From NCBI RefSeq assembly GCF_002934545.1, contig NZ_PTJA01000002.1, positions 434,001 to 498,000 on the forward strand: a stretch of DNA of 64,000 nt. The letters run 5' to 3'. The stretch comes from Lacrimispora xylanisolvens (GTDB lineage: Bacteria; Bacillota; Clostridia; Lachnospirales; Lachnospiraceae). Positions within the stretch are counted from its first letter, which is position 1. Every line of letters starts with the position of its first letter. The notes below the pieces were generated by a model. It was not told the origin of the DNA. It did no database searches and saw only the letters and a program-made list of their open reading frames with translations. Position numbers and translations under genes: made by a program. Positions 1-7,713 of this stretch are shown piece by piece.

Positions 1-1
1 T

Positions 2-991
2 GCGGGACTCAGATGTATAACAAATGCGAGACAGGAGATTGCCCGTTTTTTCGGCGGTGAAAATGAGGTTGATGTGGCATTCTGCCAAAATGCCACCATG
101 GCACTGAATCAGGCAATTGGCTCTGTCGGCAAACATATTGTGACGACTGCGGCAGAACACAATAGTGTCCTTCGGCCGGTTTACCGGACAGGAGATTATA
201 CCATTGTTCCAGTGGACACAAAAGGAAGACTGGATATAAAACAGGTAGAGGAAGCAATTCGGCCGGATACCGGGGCGGTTGTAATGACCCACGCTTCCAA
301 TGTGACTGGAAATAGTTATGATATATCCGCAGTTGGAGAACTTTGCAGGCAAAAAGGAATCTATTTTATTGTAGACGCCTCCCAGTCTGCCGGGCTTTTG
401 CCCATTGATATGAAAGCAATGAACATAACTGCACTTTGCTTTAGCGGACATAAATCCCTATATGGTCCTCAGGGAACAGGCGGCATATGTGTAAAACCGG
501 AGTTTTCCATATCTCCCATGTTGACAGGTGGAAGCGGCAGCAATACATATTCAAAAACCGGTCCGGAGGAGATGCCAGAGCGGCTGGAGGCCGGCACTCA
601 AAACAGCCACGGGATTGCAGGACTTCTGGCTGGCGTCCGGTATGTAAGCGGGAATAGAGAATTGTTTTTAAATCAGGCAATGGAATTGACAGATTATTTT
701 CTGGAAGAGTTAAGAAAAATACCCTCTATTCAGGTTTATGGTGATTTGAAGTGCACCGCACGTACTCCGGTAGTGGCTCTAAATGCAGCTAAAATGGGAA
801 GCAGTGAATTGGCATTTGAGCTTAATGAAAAGTATGGGATCTGTGTCCGTGCGGGAGCCCATTGTGCTCCGCTTATGCATGAAGCCCTGGGAACAAGGGA
901 CAAAGGTGCGGTTCGTTTTTCCTTTTCACATATGAATACCATGGAAGAAGTGGAATCTGCCGTAAAGGCTCTTCGGGATATATGTAGTTAA
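2..991 (+). CDS. Cysteine-desulfurase-like class V aminotransferase (5' partial)
   Basis: Open from the left edge (the frame runs from base 2), so the N-terminus lies outside the window. It is a PLP-dependent fold-type I enzyme of the NifS/SufS group. Visible hallmarks are THASNVTGN, the IVDASQSAG segment with the PLP-binding Asp, the SGHKSLYG motif whose Lys forms the Schiff base, and a C-terminal RAGAHCAPL loop whose Cys is placed like the persulfide-forming cysteine. It most resembles the cysteine desulfurase family protein subgroup rather than housekeeping IscS. The next two genes, yedF and a DUF3343 gene, point to selenium or sulfur handling, for example releasing selenium or sulfur from (seleno)cysteine for selenophosphate synthesis. 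That role is inferred from context. The stop is followed 33 bp later by the yedF start, so the genes are probably cotranscribed. Confidence 0.85.
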   Translation, partial: AGLRCITNARQEIARFFGGENEVDVAFCQNATMALNQAIGSVGKHIVTTAAEHNSVLRPVYRTGDYTIVPVDTKGRLDIKQVEEAIRPDTGAVVMTHASNVTGNSYDISAVGELCRQKGIYFIVDASQSAGLLPIDMKAMNITALCFSGHKSLYGPQGTGGICVKPEFSISPMLTGGSGSNTYSKTGPEEMPERLEAGTQNSHGIAGLLAGVRYVSGNRELFLNQAMELTDYFLEELRKIPSIQVYGDLKCTARTPVVALNAAKMGSSELAFELNEKYGICVRAGAHCAPLMHEALGTRDKGAVRFSFSHMNTMEEVESAVKALRDICS

Positions 992-1024
992 TATATAAAA
1001 TTTGAATACAAGGAGATGACTGGT

Positions 1025-1639
1025 ATGAAAATAATTGATGCTATGGGAAAGGCCTGTCCGGTTCCGGTAGTCCTGGCTAAGAAAGCAGCGGCAGAACTTG
1101 CTTCAGAGGGCGGAGAATTACAGGTGCTGGTAGATAATCAGCCTGCATGCGAGAATTTAAGAAATATGGCAGAAGGAAACGGCTATGCTGTCATGGAAGA
1201 AAAGATCGAGCCTGGCAGATATCGGGTTACCATAACGGTTCCGGTACAGGAACAGGCGCAGGTTCAGTCTGTCACAGAGCAGACTCCAGTAAAAAGGGAA
1301 GAGAGCGGACTGGTCGTTGTCATCAGCAAAGATTCTATGGGGCAGGGAAGTGAAGAACTGGGAAAAATACTTATTAAAGGGTTCTTGTTTTCCCTCACCC
1401 AGTTAAAGAATCCGCCAAAGGCTGTCTTATTTTTTAATTCAGGTGTCCTCCTCACGGTGGAGGGATGCAATACATTAGATGACCTGCGTGAACTGGAGCA
1501 GGCAGGTACCCAGATTGAAATCTGCGGAACTTGTGCGGATTATTATTCTGTGAAAGACTCCATTGGTGTTGGTAAGATTGTAAACATGATGACAATTACA
1601 GAGCGTATGGCTTATGCAGGCTCTGTCATTAACATATAA
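1025..1639 (+). CDS. yedF: Selenium metabolism protein YedF
   Basis: 204 aa with two domains. The N-terminal TusA-like domain (about residues 1-75) has the CPVP motif in DAMGKACPVPVVLAKKA, the cysteine that carries persulfide in TusA. The C-terminal domain (about 95-200) is DsrE-like, with VVISKDSMGQGSEELG and a Cys-containing EICGTCADYY stretch. This architecture and length match the YedF family, which is found almost only in genomes with selenophosphate synthetase. I start at ATG 1025: the AGGAG at 1011-1015 has a normal 9-nt spacing to it, while the earlier ATG at 1016 directly abuts that ribosome binding site. It sits between a cysteine-desulfurase-like gene and a DUF3343 gene. The biochemical role in selenium delivery is not established. 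Confidence 0.88.
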   Translation: MKIIDAMGKACPVPVVLAKKAAAELASEGGELQVLVDNQPACENLRNMAEGNGYAVMEEKIEPGRYRVTITVPVQEQAQVQSVTEQTPVKREESGLVVVISKDSMGQGSEELGKILIKGFLFSLTQLKNPPKAVLFFNSGVLLTVEGCNTLDDLRELEQAGTQIEICGTCADYYSVKDSIGVGKIVNMMTITERMAYAGSVINI

Positions 1640-1656
1640 GCTGAAAGGAATGCCTC

Positions 1657-1932
1657 ATGGAAGATATTTTGTTCACATTTCACAACACACATCATTCAAT
1701 TATGGCTGAGACACTATTGCTGGGTGAAAAAATATCAGTAAAGGTTATGCCCATGCCGGAGGCGATTACTGCCGGCTGTGGGCTATGCCTTCGTCTGCCG
1801 GAAGGAGACTGCCCGAAAGCTCTTGAAATTCTGAAACAAAGCAGTATTATACCAAGAGGAGTTTTAAAAAAGACAGCAGAAACATATAGTAATCTGCCCA
1901 TAGAGCGTTTTCAGGCTTCCCCATCAACCTGA
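1657..1932 (+). CDS. DUF3343 (putative Se/S carrier-like) protein
   Basis: 91 aa, small and soluble. The start ILFTFHNTHHSIMAETLL and the central AGCGLCLRLPEG, with two cysteines (CGLC), fit the DUF3343 family of putative selenium/sulfur carriers. A GAAAGGA ribosome binding site at 1642-1648 precedes ATG 1657, 17 bp after yedF. Together with yedF and the desulfurase-like gene it forms the three-gene set common in selenium-using Firmicutes. The CGLC cysteines are the natural candidates for chalcogen transfer, which is inference. It converges on the PucR gene with only 4 bp between stop codons, and no clear terminator is visible there. Confidence 0.78.
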   Translation: MEDILFTFHNTHHSIMAETLLLGEKISVKVMPMPEAITAGCGLCLRLPEGDCPKALEILKQSSIIPRGVLKKTAETYSNLPIERFQASPST

Positions 1933-1936
1933 CAGG

Positions 1937-3493
1937 TCATTCTATGGCTTGGAGGATAATCAGGGAGAGCCTGACTCTTATGATAATGTCAATCTTGTTT
2001 AAATCAAGGCCGGTGATATCTTTAATCTTTTGAATGCGGTATTTTAGTGTATTAAAATGGATATGCAGACAATCCGAAGCAGTGTGCAGATCCAGCTGAT
2101 GCTCCAGGTAGCAGGTCAGTGATTCCATTAAGGCTGTACTATGAAGCCTGTCATATTCAATCAGATCATGAATGCCTGGTTCCACTATGTGAACAGGCGG
2201 GTTTTGAAGCAGATAGGTTTCTGCCAGATCTTCTAAAATATAATCTTCATAATAAAACAATTGTTCCAGGCCTTTCTTTTGTCTTGAAAAATCAAAGGCT
2301 TTTTTTGCCTGTTCTAAGGCATGACCTGCCTGTGAGAGGTCCAAAAAGGCGCGGCTTACTCCTGCAAACAAATGATTCGCACTTAGAATCTGCAGAAAGT
2401 TCTGCAGCCGGTCATCATCAAGAGGAGACTTGGTGCATTGATCAGAATCCAGGAGGATCACTATCTTGCCTTCCAGCATCTGAGTCAGCCCTCCGATAAA
2501 AAATTTATTCAGCAGTGTACAGATATAAACCATTTTCTCCCTGGAGTCAAAAAGGTCATTGTCTGTAATATAAATTAAGTATATGTACTTTTTAAAGTGG
2601 AGTCCGGATTTCTTCATTAGCTGCCTGATCTTTTCCGGATTGGGCTGCTGGGTTTTTAAAACATAAAGAAATATCTCCGATAACGGGGAATCGTAGGAGC
2701 AGTAAAAATGCGCATCATTACATAACCGGATTCCCGCAAAATGAGCGAAGATCTGTAATAGTTCACTGGTAAATTCCGTAAATGGCCGATTGTATTCCAG
2801 TTCGCTGACAAAAGCAATATTCATATGACTCTGTCTGATGCGAAGAATACGCTGGCGGTGTTTATAAATATCCGGGTAATTCATAATATATGGCGTTGGG
2901 GAATTGATCATATGACGTTGAAAAGCGTAATCAGCGTTGCAGATATCGTTGTATTTTTGGGAGAAGGTCTGATTCTCCTTATATTCCATCCACTGAGGTT
3001 CATCCAACTGTTCCTCACCCCAGCAGGAGACCACCGGATTGTGGGCGGAATCGATCACTCTCAACGGATTTCCAACATACTTATAGGTTACTTCCAGCAT
3101 TTTCTTCATGGCATCCGGATCGTCTAATGCCCGGATCATCTCTTCCTTGTACTGGTACAGAGTCAGTTCCTCAAAAAAGAATTCCTCTGTCAGGTTAATT
3201 AATTTTGGCAATGAAACCAGTCTGGGATCACAGACAATCCAGTTGATTTTATTTTCCATGCCATAGGAGCGGGGGAGTTCCTTATCCCCAATGAGTAAAA
3301 GATTGACAGCTTCTGAAAGCGGGAAAGAGTCAGGCAGGTCGGAAACGTGTGCGATGTAGACTATATCTGAGCAGAATGCCTCAGGTAAGCCATCCAGACA
3401 ACGGCATGATCTTATGGTGAAATCATTACTGATATGACAATGACAGCTGTAATTCTTTAAAAACTCCGCCAGATTTTTCACATGCTTTGCCAT
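1937..3493 (-). CDS. PucR/CdaR-type transcriptional regulator
   Basis: 518 aa. The C-terminal 60 residues are a PucR-type helix-turn-helix (CYLEHQLDLHTASDCLHIHFNTLKYRIQKI...), with the HxNTLxYRIxKI signature of the PucR/CdaR HTH_30 family. The N-terminal part resembles the purine catabolism regulator sensory region (LLIGDKELPRSYGMENKINWIVCD...), and the middle resembles a GGDEF-like PucR module. It is divergent from the enoate-reductase-like gene with a 244-bp shared intergenic region, so it is the likely regulator of that gene. The inducer cannot be told from sequence. In this family it is usually the substrate of the neighbouring enzyme. Confidence 0.85.
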   Translation of the reverse strand: MAKHVKNLAEFLKNYSCHCHISNDFTIRSCRCLDGLPEAFCSDIVYIAHVSDLPDSFPLSEAVNLLLIGDKELPRSYGMENKINWIVCDPRLVSLPKLINLTEEFFFEELTLYQYKEEMIRALDDPDAMKKMLEVTYKYVGNPLRVIDSAHNPVVSCWGEEQLDEPQWMEYKENQTFSQKYNDICNADYAFQRHMINSPTPYIMNYPDIYKHRQRILRIRQSHMNIAFVSELEYNRPFTEFTSELLQIFAHFAGIRLCNDAHFYCSYDSPLSEIFLYVLKTQQPNPEKIRQLMKKSGLHFKKYIYLIYITDNDLFDSREKMVYICTLLNKFFIGGLTQMLEGKIVILLDSDQCTKSPLDDDRLQNFLQILSANHLFAGVSRAFLDLSQAGHALEQAKKAFDFSRQKKGLEQLFYYEDYILEDLAETYLLQNPPVHIVEPGIHDLIEYDRLHSTALMESLTCYLEHQLDLHTASDCLHIHFNTLKYRIQKIKDITGLDLNKIDIIIRVRLSLIILQAIE

Positions 3494-3630
3494 AAGCGTC
3501 CTCTTTTCATATGAATTTATGAATCATTATAGGAAATATTATATCACTGTTTTTATGTGGTTTCCAGAATGAGCTGTTAAAATAATCAAAAAATGCAGAT
3601 AAAATTGTTTGATTTAACAAAAATCATCTT

Positions 3631-3658
3631 GGTAAAACCCATAAGAAACTGGTAAAAG
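3631..3658. promoter_or_regulatory. Direct repeats TGGTAAAA, candidate PucR operator
   Basis: Two copies of TGGTAAAA, at 3631-3638 and 3651-3658, lie exactly 20 bp apart (two helical turns) between the divergent pucR-type gene and the flavoenzyme gene. Same-face spacing fits cooperative binding by a multimeric regulator. This is a sequence observation; the link to the regulator is inferred. Confidence 0.3.
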
Positions 3659-3737
3659 TTTATAGATTCAGACATACCCTTTTCCTTTTGTATTTGATAC
3701 TATTTTTTCATAGCAAAAATAAAAGGAGAGGACAAAT

Positions 3738-5732
3738 ATGCAGAACAAATATGAAAAGCTTTTTGAACCGGTCAAAATCGGCAATGTTACATTGAAAAAC
3801 CGCTTTGTTATGGCACCCATGGGTCCCCAGGGGCTAGGTGACTCTGTAGGGGGATTTAATCAGAGAGGAATTGATTATTATGTGGAGCGGGCCAAGGGCG
3901 GAACCGGGCTTATAATCACAGGAGTATGTTTTGTTGATAACGAAGCAGAACATCACTCCATGCCAAGTACTCCCTGTCCCACCATTAATCCGGTGCATTT
4001 TACCAGGACTGCAAGAGAAATGACAGAACGGATTCATGCTTATGATGCCAAAGTATTTCTCCAGTTAAGTGCTGGTTTCGGCCGTGTTGCACCTCCTGTT
4101 GATCCGGATTTAAAGCCGGTATCTGCGTCAGAGATTATGAACCGCTGGGTGGATATCCCTTGCAGAGCTTTGACAAAAGAGGAAATCCATCGGATTGTAA
4201 AACGGTTTGGGGAAGGAGCAGCAATTGCTAAAAATGCGGGATTTGACGGGATTCAGATTCATGCGGTTCATGAGGGGTACCTGCTTGACCAGTTTGCGAT
4301 CTCATTTTTTAATAACAGAACGGATGAATACGGAGGGAGCTTAGAAAACCGCCTTCGCTTTGCAAGAGAAATCGTGGAGGAAATAAAGAAAACCTGCGGA
4401 GATGATTTCACAGTAACGCTTCGTTACAGTCTCAAATCATTTATTAAAGACTGGCGTGTCGGCGCTCTTCCCGGTGAGGTATTTGAAGAAAAAGGCCGTG
4501 ACCTGCCGGAAGGCATTGATGCAGCCCAGCTGTTGGAGCAGTATGGGTATGATTCCCTTGACGTGGATGTGGGCTGTTATGATGCATGGTTCTGGAATCA
4601 TCCGCCAATGTATCAAAAGAAAGGACTTTACATTCCTTATGCGAGAGCAATAAAAGAGGCAGTAAATGGTCCTGTTATCTGTGCCGGCCGTATGGATAAC
4701 CCGGATCTGGCTCTTTCTGCAATTGAAGATGGAAGCTGCGATTTAATCGGACTTGGACGCCCCCTACTTGCAGATCCTGATTATGTTAATAAACTGCGTT
4801 TTGGTCAGACGGAACTGATTCGTCCATGTCTTTCCTGCCATGAGGGATGCCTCGGCCGAATGGTTCATTATGGATGGCTGAACTGCGCTGTCAACCCTTC
4901 CTGTGCCAGAGAACGGATTACAGAATTAAAGCCTGTTCTGAAAAAGAAAAAGGTATTGATTATCGGCGGAGGAGTGGCTGGATGCGAAGCTGCCAGGGTG
5001 TTGAGTTTAAGAGGCCATCAGCCAATGATCTATGAAAAGACAGACCGCCTGGGAGGAAATTTAATTCCAGGAGGAACACCGGATTTTAAAGAAGATGATC
5101 ATGCGCTGGCAAAGTGGTATGAGAACACATTAAAAGATCTGTCAGTGCCGGTTTATTATAATACAGAGGTAACTCCTGAAATGGTTCGCAAAGCCAATCC
5201 CGATACGGTCATTGTTGCAACCGGGTCAAGACCCAGGGTATTTGGTCTTGGAGATGACAGTAAGGTATTTACAGCCGAAGAAGTCCTTCTAGGAACCAGA
5301 GATCCGGGCAGCCGTGTGGTGGTTTTGGGCGGAGGTCTGGTTGGCTGTGAACTGGCTTTGTGGCTTAAGAATAACGGGAAAGAAGTTTCCATTGTGGAAG
5401 CCCAGGACGGTTTATTAAAACTAAACGGTCCGCTGTGTTTTGCCAATATCAGCATGCTTTTATCTTTGATTGAAAGTAAAGGAATATCCGTTTATACAGG
5501 TTCCAAAGCAATTCATACGACTGAGCAGGGGGTTCTGATTGAGACTGGTGCAGGAAAAGAGGAACTAAACGCGGATTCTGTTGTGCTTGCAGTTGGTTAC
5601 GATTCCGAAAACAGACTTTATGATGAATTAAAATATGAAGTCAGAGATCTTTACATACTGGGAGATGCAAGAAAGGTTTCCAATATTATGTACGCGATCT
5701 GGGATGCATTTGAGGTGGCATCCAATATTTAA
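3738..5732 (+). CDS. Enoate reductase/BaiCD-like NADH:flavin oxidoreductase
   Basis: 664 aa, the usual length of the 2,4-dienoyl-CoA reductase / 2-enoate reductase / bile-acid BaiCD-BaiH family. Order: an old-yellow-enzyme TIM barrel (about 1-350; FEPVKIGNVTLKNRFVMAPM at the start, HAVHEGYLLDQF active-site region, NNRTDEYGGSLENR), a 4Fe-4S site (CLSCHEGC...C, spacing CX2CX3CX11C, near 364-382), then FAD and NAD(P) Rossmann motifs (VLIIGGGVAGCEAARVLS; VVVLGGGLVGCELALWL). Such enzymes reduce activated C=C bonds in anaerobes, moving electrons NADH-FAD-FeS-FMN. Substrates in the family include cinnamates, dienoyl-CoA and 3-oxo-4-ene steroids; the one here is unknown. An AGGAGAGG ribosome binding site precedes ATG 3738. 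It is monocistronic with its own terminator and probably controlled by the divergent PucR protein. Confidence 0.88.
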   Translation: MQNKYEKLFEPVKIGNVTLKNRFVMAPMGPQGLGDSVGGFNQRGIDYYVERAKGGTGLIITGVCFVDNEAEHHSMPSTPCPTINPVHFTRTAREMTERIHAYDAKVFLQLSAGFGRVAPPVDPDLKPVSASEIMNRWVDIPCRALTKEEIHRIVKRFGEGAAIAKNAGFDGIQIHAVHEGYLLDQFAISFFNNRTDEYGGSLENRLRFAREIVEEIKKTCGDDFTVTLRYSLKSFIKDWRVGALPGEVFEEKGRDLPEGIDAAQLLEQYGYDSLDVDVGCYDAWFWNHPPMYQKKGLYIPYARAIKEAVNGPVICAGRMDNPDLALSAIEDGSCDLIGLGRPLLADPDYVNKLRFGQTELIRPCLSCHEGCLGRMVHYGWLNCAVNPSCARERITELKPVLKKKKVLIIGGGVAGCEAARVLSLRGHQPMIYEKTDRLGGNLIPGGTPDFKEDDHALAKWYENTLKDLSVPVYYNTEVTPEMVRKANPDTVIVATGSRPRVFGLGDDSKVFTAEEVLLGTRDPGSRVVVLGGGLVGCELALWLKNNGKEVSIVEAQDGLLKLNGPLCFANISMLLSLIESKGISVYTGSKAIHTTEQGVLIETGAGKEELNADSVVLAVGYDSENRLYDELKYEVRDLYILGDARKVSNIMYAIWDAFEVASNI

Positions 5733-5741
5733 ATAGGGTAA

Positions 5742-5804
5742 AATGAGTTTCCGTCGCACAGACCAGCCAATATGGAGTACTGCGGGTGGAAACTCATTTT
5801 TTTT
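5742..5804 (+). terminator. Intrinsic terminator after the enoate reductase gene
   Basis: AATGAGTTTCC (5742-5752) pairs with GGAAACTCATT (5788-5798), followed by eight T (5797-5804). It lies just before the convergent cupin stop and may also act leftwards. Confidence 0.8.
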
Positions 5805-5805
5805 G

Positions 5806-6186
5806 CTATCGGATGAGCTCCTTATCATTCTTTATGATGTTACGTTTATCAACACCGTCAGGCACCATTCTGTAGACCAGGAACCGTACATCTTCATCAG
5901 ATTCATTTTCCAGTGTATGAATGGAATTTTTTACTCTGACGATTGAATTTTCTGAAACAATCCGACATTCTGTCTGCTCCGCTTCTTTCCACAAAATTTT
6001 CAATTTACCGGAGATTATGAATATAACTTCTTCAATATGATGGTGTTTGTGCCATTCCTGAATGGAATGAGGGGGAAGGGTATTGAGATGAATTTCATAT
6101 TCATCAAAAATAAAATAATTGACCTTTGTGTGGTTCTCTTTTTCTACGTAGATTGAGTCAGCAGTATCATAGATTTCCAGATTCAT
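5806..6186 (-). CDS. Small cupin-domain protein
   Basis: 126 aa single-domain cupin. The metal-binding motif is visible as HSIQEWHKHHHIEEVIFIISGKLKI (HxH...E type), followed by a second cupin motif with NSIHTLENESDEDVRFLVYRM. I start at ATG 6186 (MNLEIYD), since AAAGGAG lies 7 nt upstream; an upstream in-frame ATG would add 25 basic residues without a ribosome site. It could be a small isomerase/dioxygenase or a ligand-binding protein. No substrate can be named. It converges on the flavoenzyme gene. Confidence 0.75.
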   Translation of the reverse strand: MNLEIYDTADSIYVEKENHTKVNYFIFDEYEIHLNTLPPHSIQEWHKHHHIEEVIFIISGKLKILWKEAEQTECRIVSENSIVRVKNSIHTLENESDEDVRFLVYRMVPDGVDKRNIIKNDKELIR

Positions 6187-6272
6187 ATTAACACTCCTTT
6201 GTACTCTTCCTTTAAAGAGATTTCTTTTCTTCAGTATAGGTCTGGTTTTTGTGATTTGCAATCAGAAATAGT

Positions 6273-6317
6273 AAAAAAGAACTGCAACCCGTAAGTTTTA
6301 TCATAGGGCTGCAGTTC
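6273..6317 (-). terminator. Terminator of the P-type ATPase/TrkA operon
   Basis: Read leftward, GAACTGCAGCCC (6317-6306) pairs with GGGTTGCAGTTC (6290-6279), followed by a run of six T (6278-6273). It lies just past the second trkA-like stop. Confidence 0.8.
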
Positions 6318-6332
6318 CTTTAAAACATATGT

Positions 6333-6992
6333 TTATCCAAAAATCTCTTTCAATTCTTTCCGGCTACCCTCATCGGTTAAGGCCAGAATATCATCCCCCA
6401 CCAGAATTTGGGAATCCCCTTTTGGAATGACTAAGGCATCGTCTCTGGTAATGGCGATCAGTACTGTTTTTTGGGGGATAGACAGGTTTTTCAGTAACTG
6501 GTTAGCCGCTCTGGCAGACTCTGCAACTTTCATCTGGATAATGGAATAATCACCCCGTTTCAATTTTAATATGGTGAACATATCCTCTAAATCCATTTCT
6601 TCCACTACAAAGTGAGCCATTAAATCGGCCTGATTGACACCCACATCTACGCCCATACTGCTGTTATAAAGCCAGGCATTTTTGGGATTGTTCACCCTGG
6701 CAACCACCTTTGGAACACCAAATTCCATTTTAGCCAGAGTGGATACCACCAGATTGATTTCATCGGCATCGGTTACTGCTGCAATAACATCGGCAGATTC
6801 GATACCTGCCTGTTCCAGCACGGCAGGGTCTGATCCGAAGCCGTTAATTAATACTTCCGAAGGCAGTTCTTTTAATAGTTTATTAAAATTCTTATTCCGA
6901 TGTTCAATTACCTTTATTTCATGTCCGTTGGATAATAACAGGGAAGCAAGATAGGTTCCGACCTGGCCCCCTCCTACAATAATCACTTTCAT
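6333..6992 (-). CDS. TrkA/RCK-type potassium regulatory protein (copy 2)
   Basis: 219 aa. RCK N-terminal NAD-binding domain (MKVIIVGGGQVGTYLASLLLSNGHEIKVIEH, GxGxxG motif) with the acidic VTDADEINLV segment, then a RCK-C ligand domain (about 135-219, ending ILVGDDILALTDEGSRKELKEIF). Single-RCK proteins like this gate K+ uptake channels of the Trk/Ktr type through NAD(H)/ATP/c-di-AMP binding. It is the last gene of a leftward operon behind a P-type ATPase and a paralogous RCK gene. No KtrB/TrkH membrane subunit lies in the window. It is clearly diverged from its neighbour, so the two may form a hetero-octameric ring or serve different channels (inference). Confidence 0.85.
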   Translation of the reverse strand: MKVIIVGGGQVGTYLASLLLSNGHEIKVIEHRNKNFNKLLKELPSEVLINGFGSDPAVLEQAGIESADVIAAVTDADEINLVVSTLAKMEFGVPKVVARVNNPKNAWLYNSSMGVDVGVNQADLMAHFVVEEMDLEDMFTILKLKRGDYSIIQMKVAESARAANQLLKNLSIPQKTVLIAITRDDALVIPKGDSQILVGDDILALTDEGSRKELKEIFG

Positions 6993-7041
6993 AGCTTTGT
7001 GGCATCCTTTCTTTCCATTTTCTCACAGTTCGCCTTGTTAT

Positions 7042-7692
7042 CTATAACAGATCCAGCATGGATTTTAACTTATCCGTTGCAGCTATAATAACTGAAATGT
7101 ACAGGATATCCTCTGCTTCCAGAATTGTACCAAGAGTGGGTAAAAAAGTTTTGTTATCCCGGCTGATGGAGACAACCTGTATTTCACCCAGCACTGTGAT
7201 CTCATTTACCTGATGACCGACCAGGAGAGAGGGAACTTCAATACGGACCAGATTCACGGTACCATTTCCAATGTCATAGACACTGTCCAGATGATGATAG
7301 GTTAAAAACTGGGTTGCCCGTTCAATGCCCCAGGAAGTAGTGGATATAGTCTGAATGCCAAGCCTGTGATAGATTTCTGCCTTTTTCGTGTCATATAATC
7401 TGGCAACCACATGAGGGACACGGTAAATCGTTCGGGCGATCCTGGCGATTACGGCATTGATCTCATCGCTTTCCGTGCAGGATACCACAGCATCTACTTT
7501 GTCTATTCTGGCTTTGCTTAAAACGTCCCGGTCAAACCCAAATCCCAGAACCTTAATTCCTGCAAAATCGCTTCCCAGGCTGTCTAAAACTTCCGGATTT
7601 GAATCAATGACTGTTACCTCATGTCCTTTTTTAATTAAATTATTGGATAAGCCGATTCCCATTTTTCCTAAGCCAACTACAATCACTTTCAT
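7042..7692 (-). CDS. TrkA/RCK-type potassium regulatory protein (copy 1)
   Basis: 216 aa. Rossmann motif VIVVGLGKMGIGLSNNLIKKGHEVTVID, an acidic CTESDEINAV segment, and a C-terminal RCK-C domain (LVRIEVPSLLVGHQVNEI...ILYISVI). I chose ATG 7692 because the upstream in-frame GTG at 7701 overlaps the AGAGGTG ribosome binding site. It lies 21 bp after the P-type ATPase stop and 49 bp before the second RCK gene, so the three are one transcription unit. Its role is inferred as regulation of K+ (or Na+) flux by nucleotide binding. Confidence 0.85.
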   Translation of the reverse strand: MKVIVVGLGKMGIGLSNNLIKKGHEVTVIDSNPEVLDSLGSDFAGIKVLGFGFDRDVLSKARIDKVDAVVSCTESDEINAVIARIARTIYRVPHVVARLYDTKKAEIYHRLGIQTISTTSWGIERATQFLTYHHLDSVYDIGNGTVNLVRIEVPSLLVGHQVNEITVLGEIQVVSISRDNKTFLPTLGTILEAEDILYISVIIAATDKLKSMLDLL

Positions 7693-7713
7693 AACGATCA
7701 CCTCTCTATGATT

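Noticed and set aside
2825-3127. 100-codon rightward frame inside the PucR-type gene
   Set aside because: It is a shadow of the well-supported PucR-family gene on the other strand, with no ribosome site or recognisable family.
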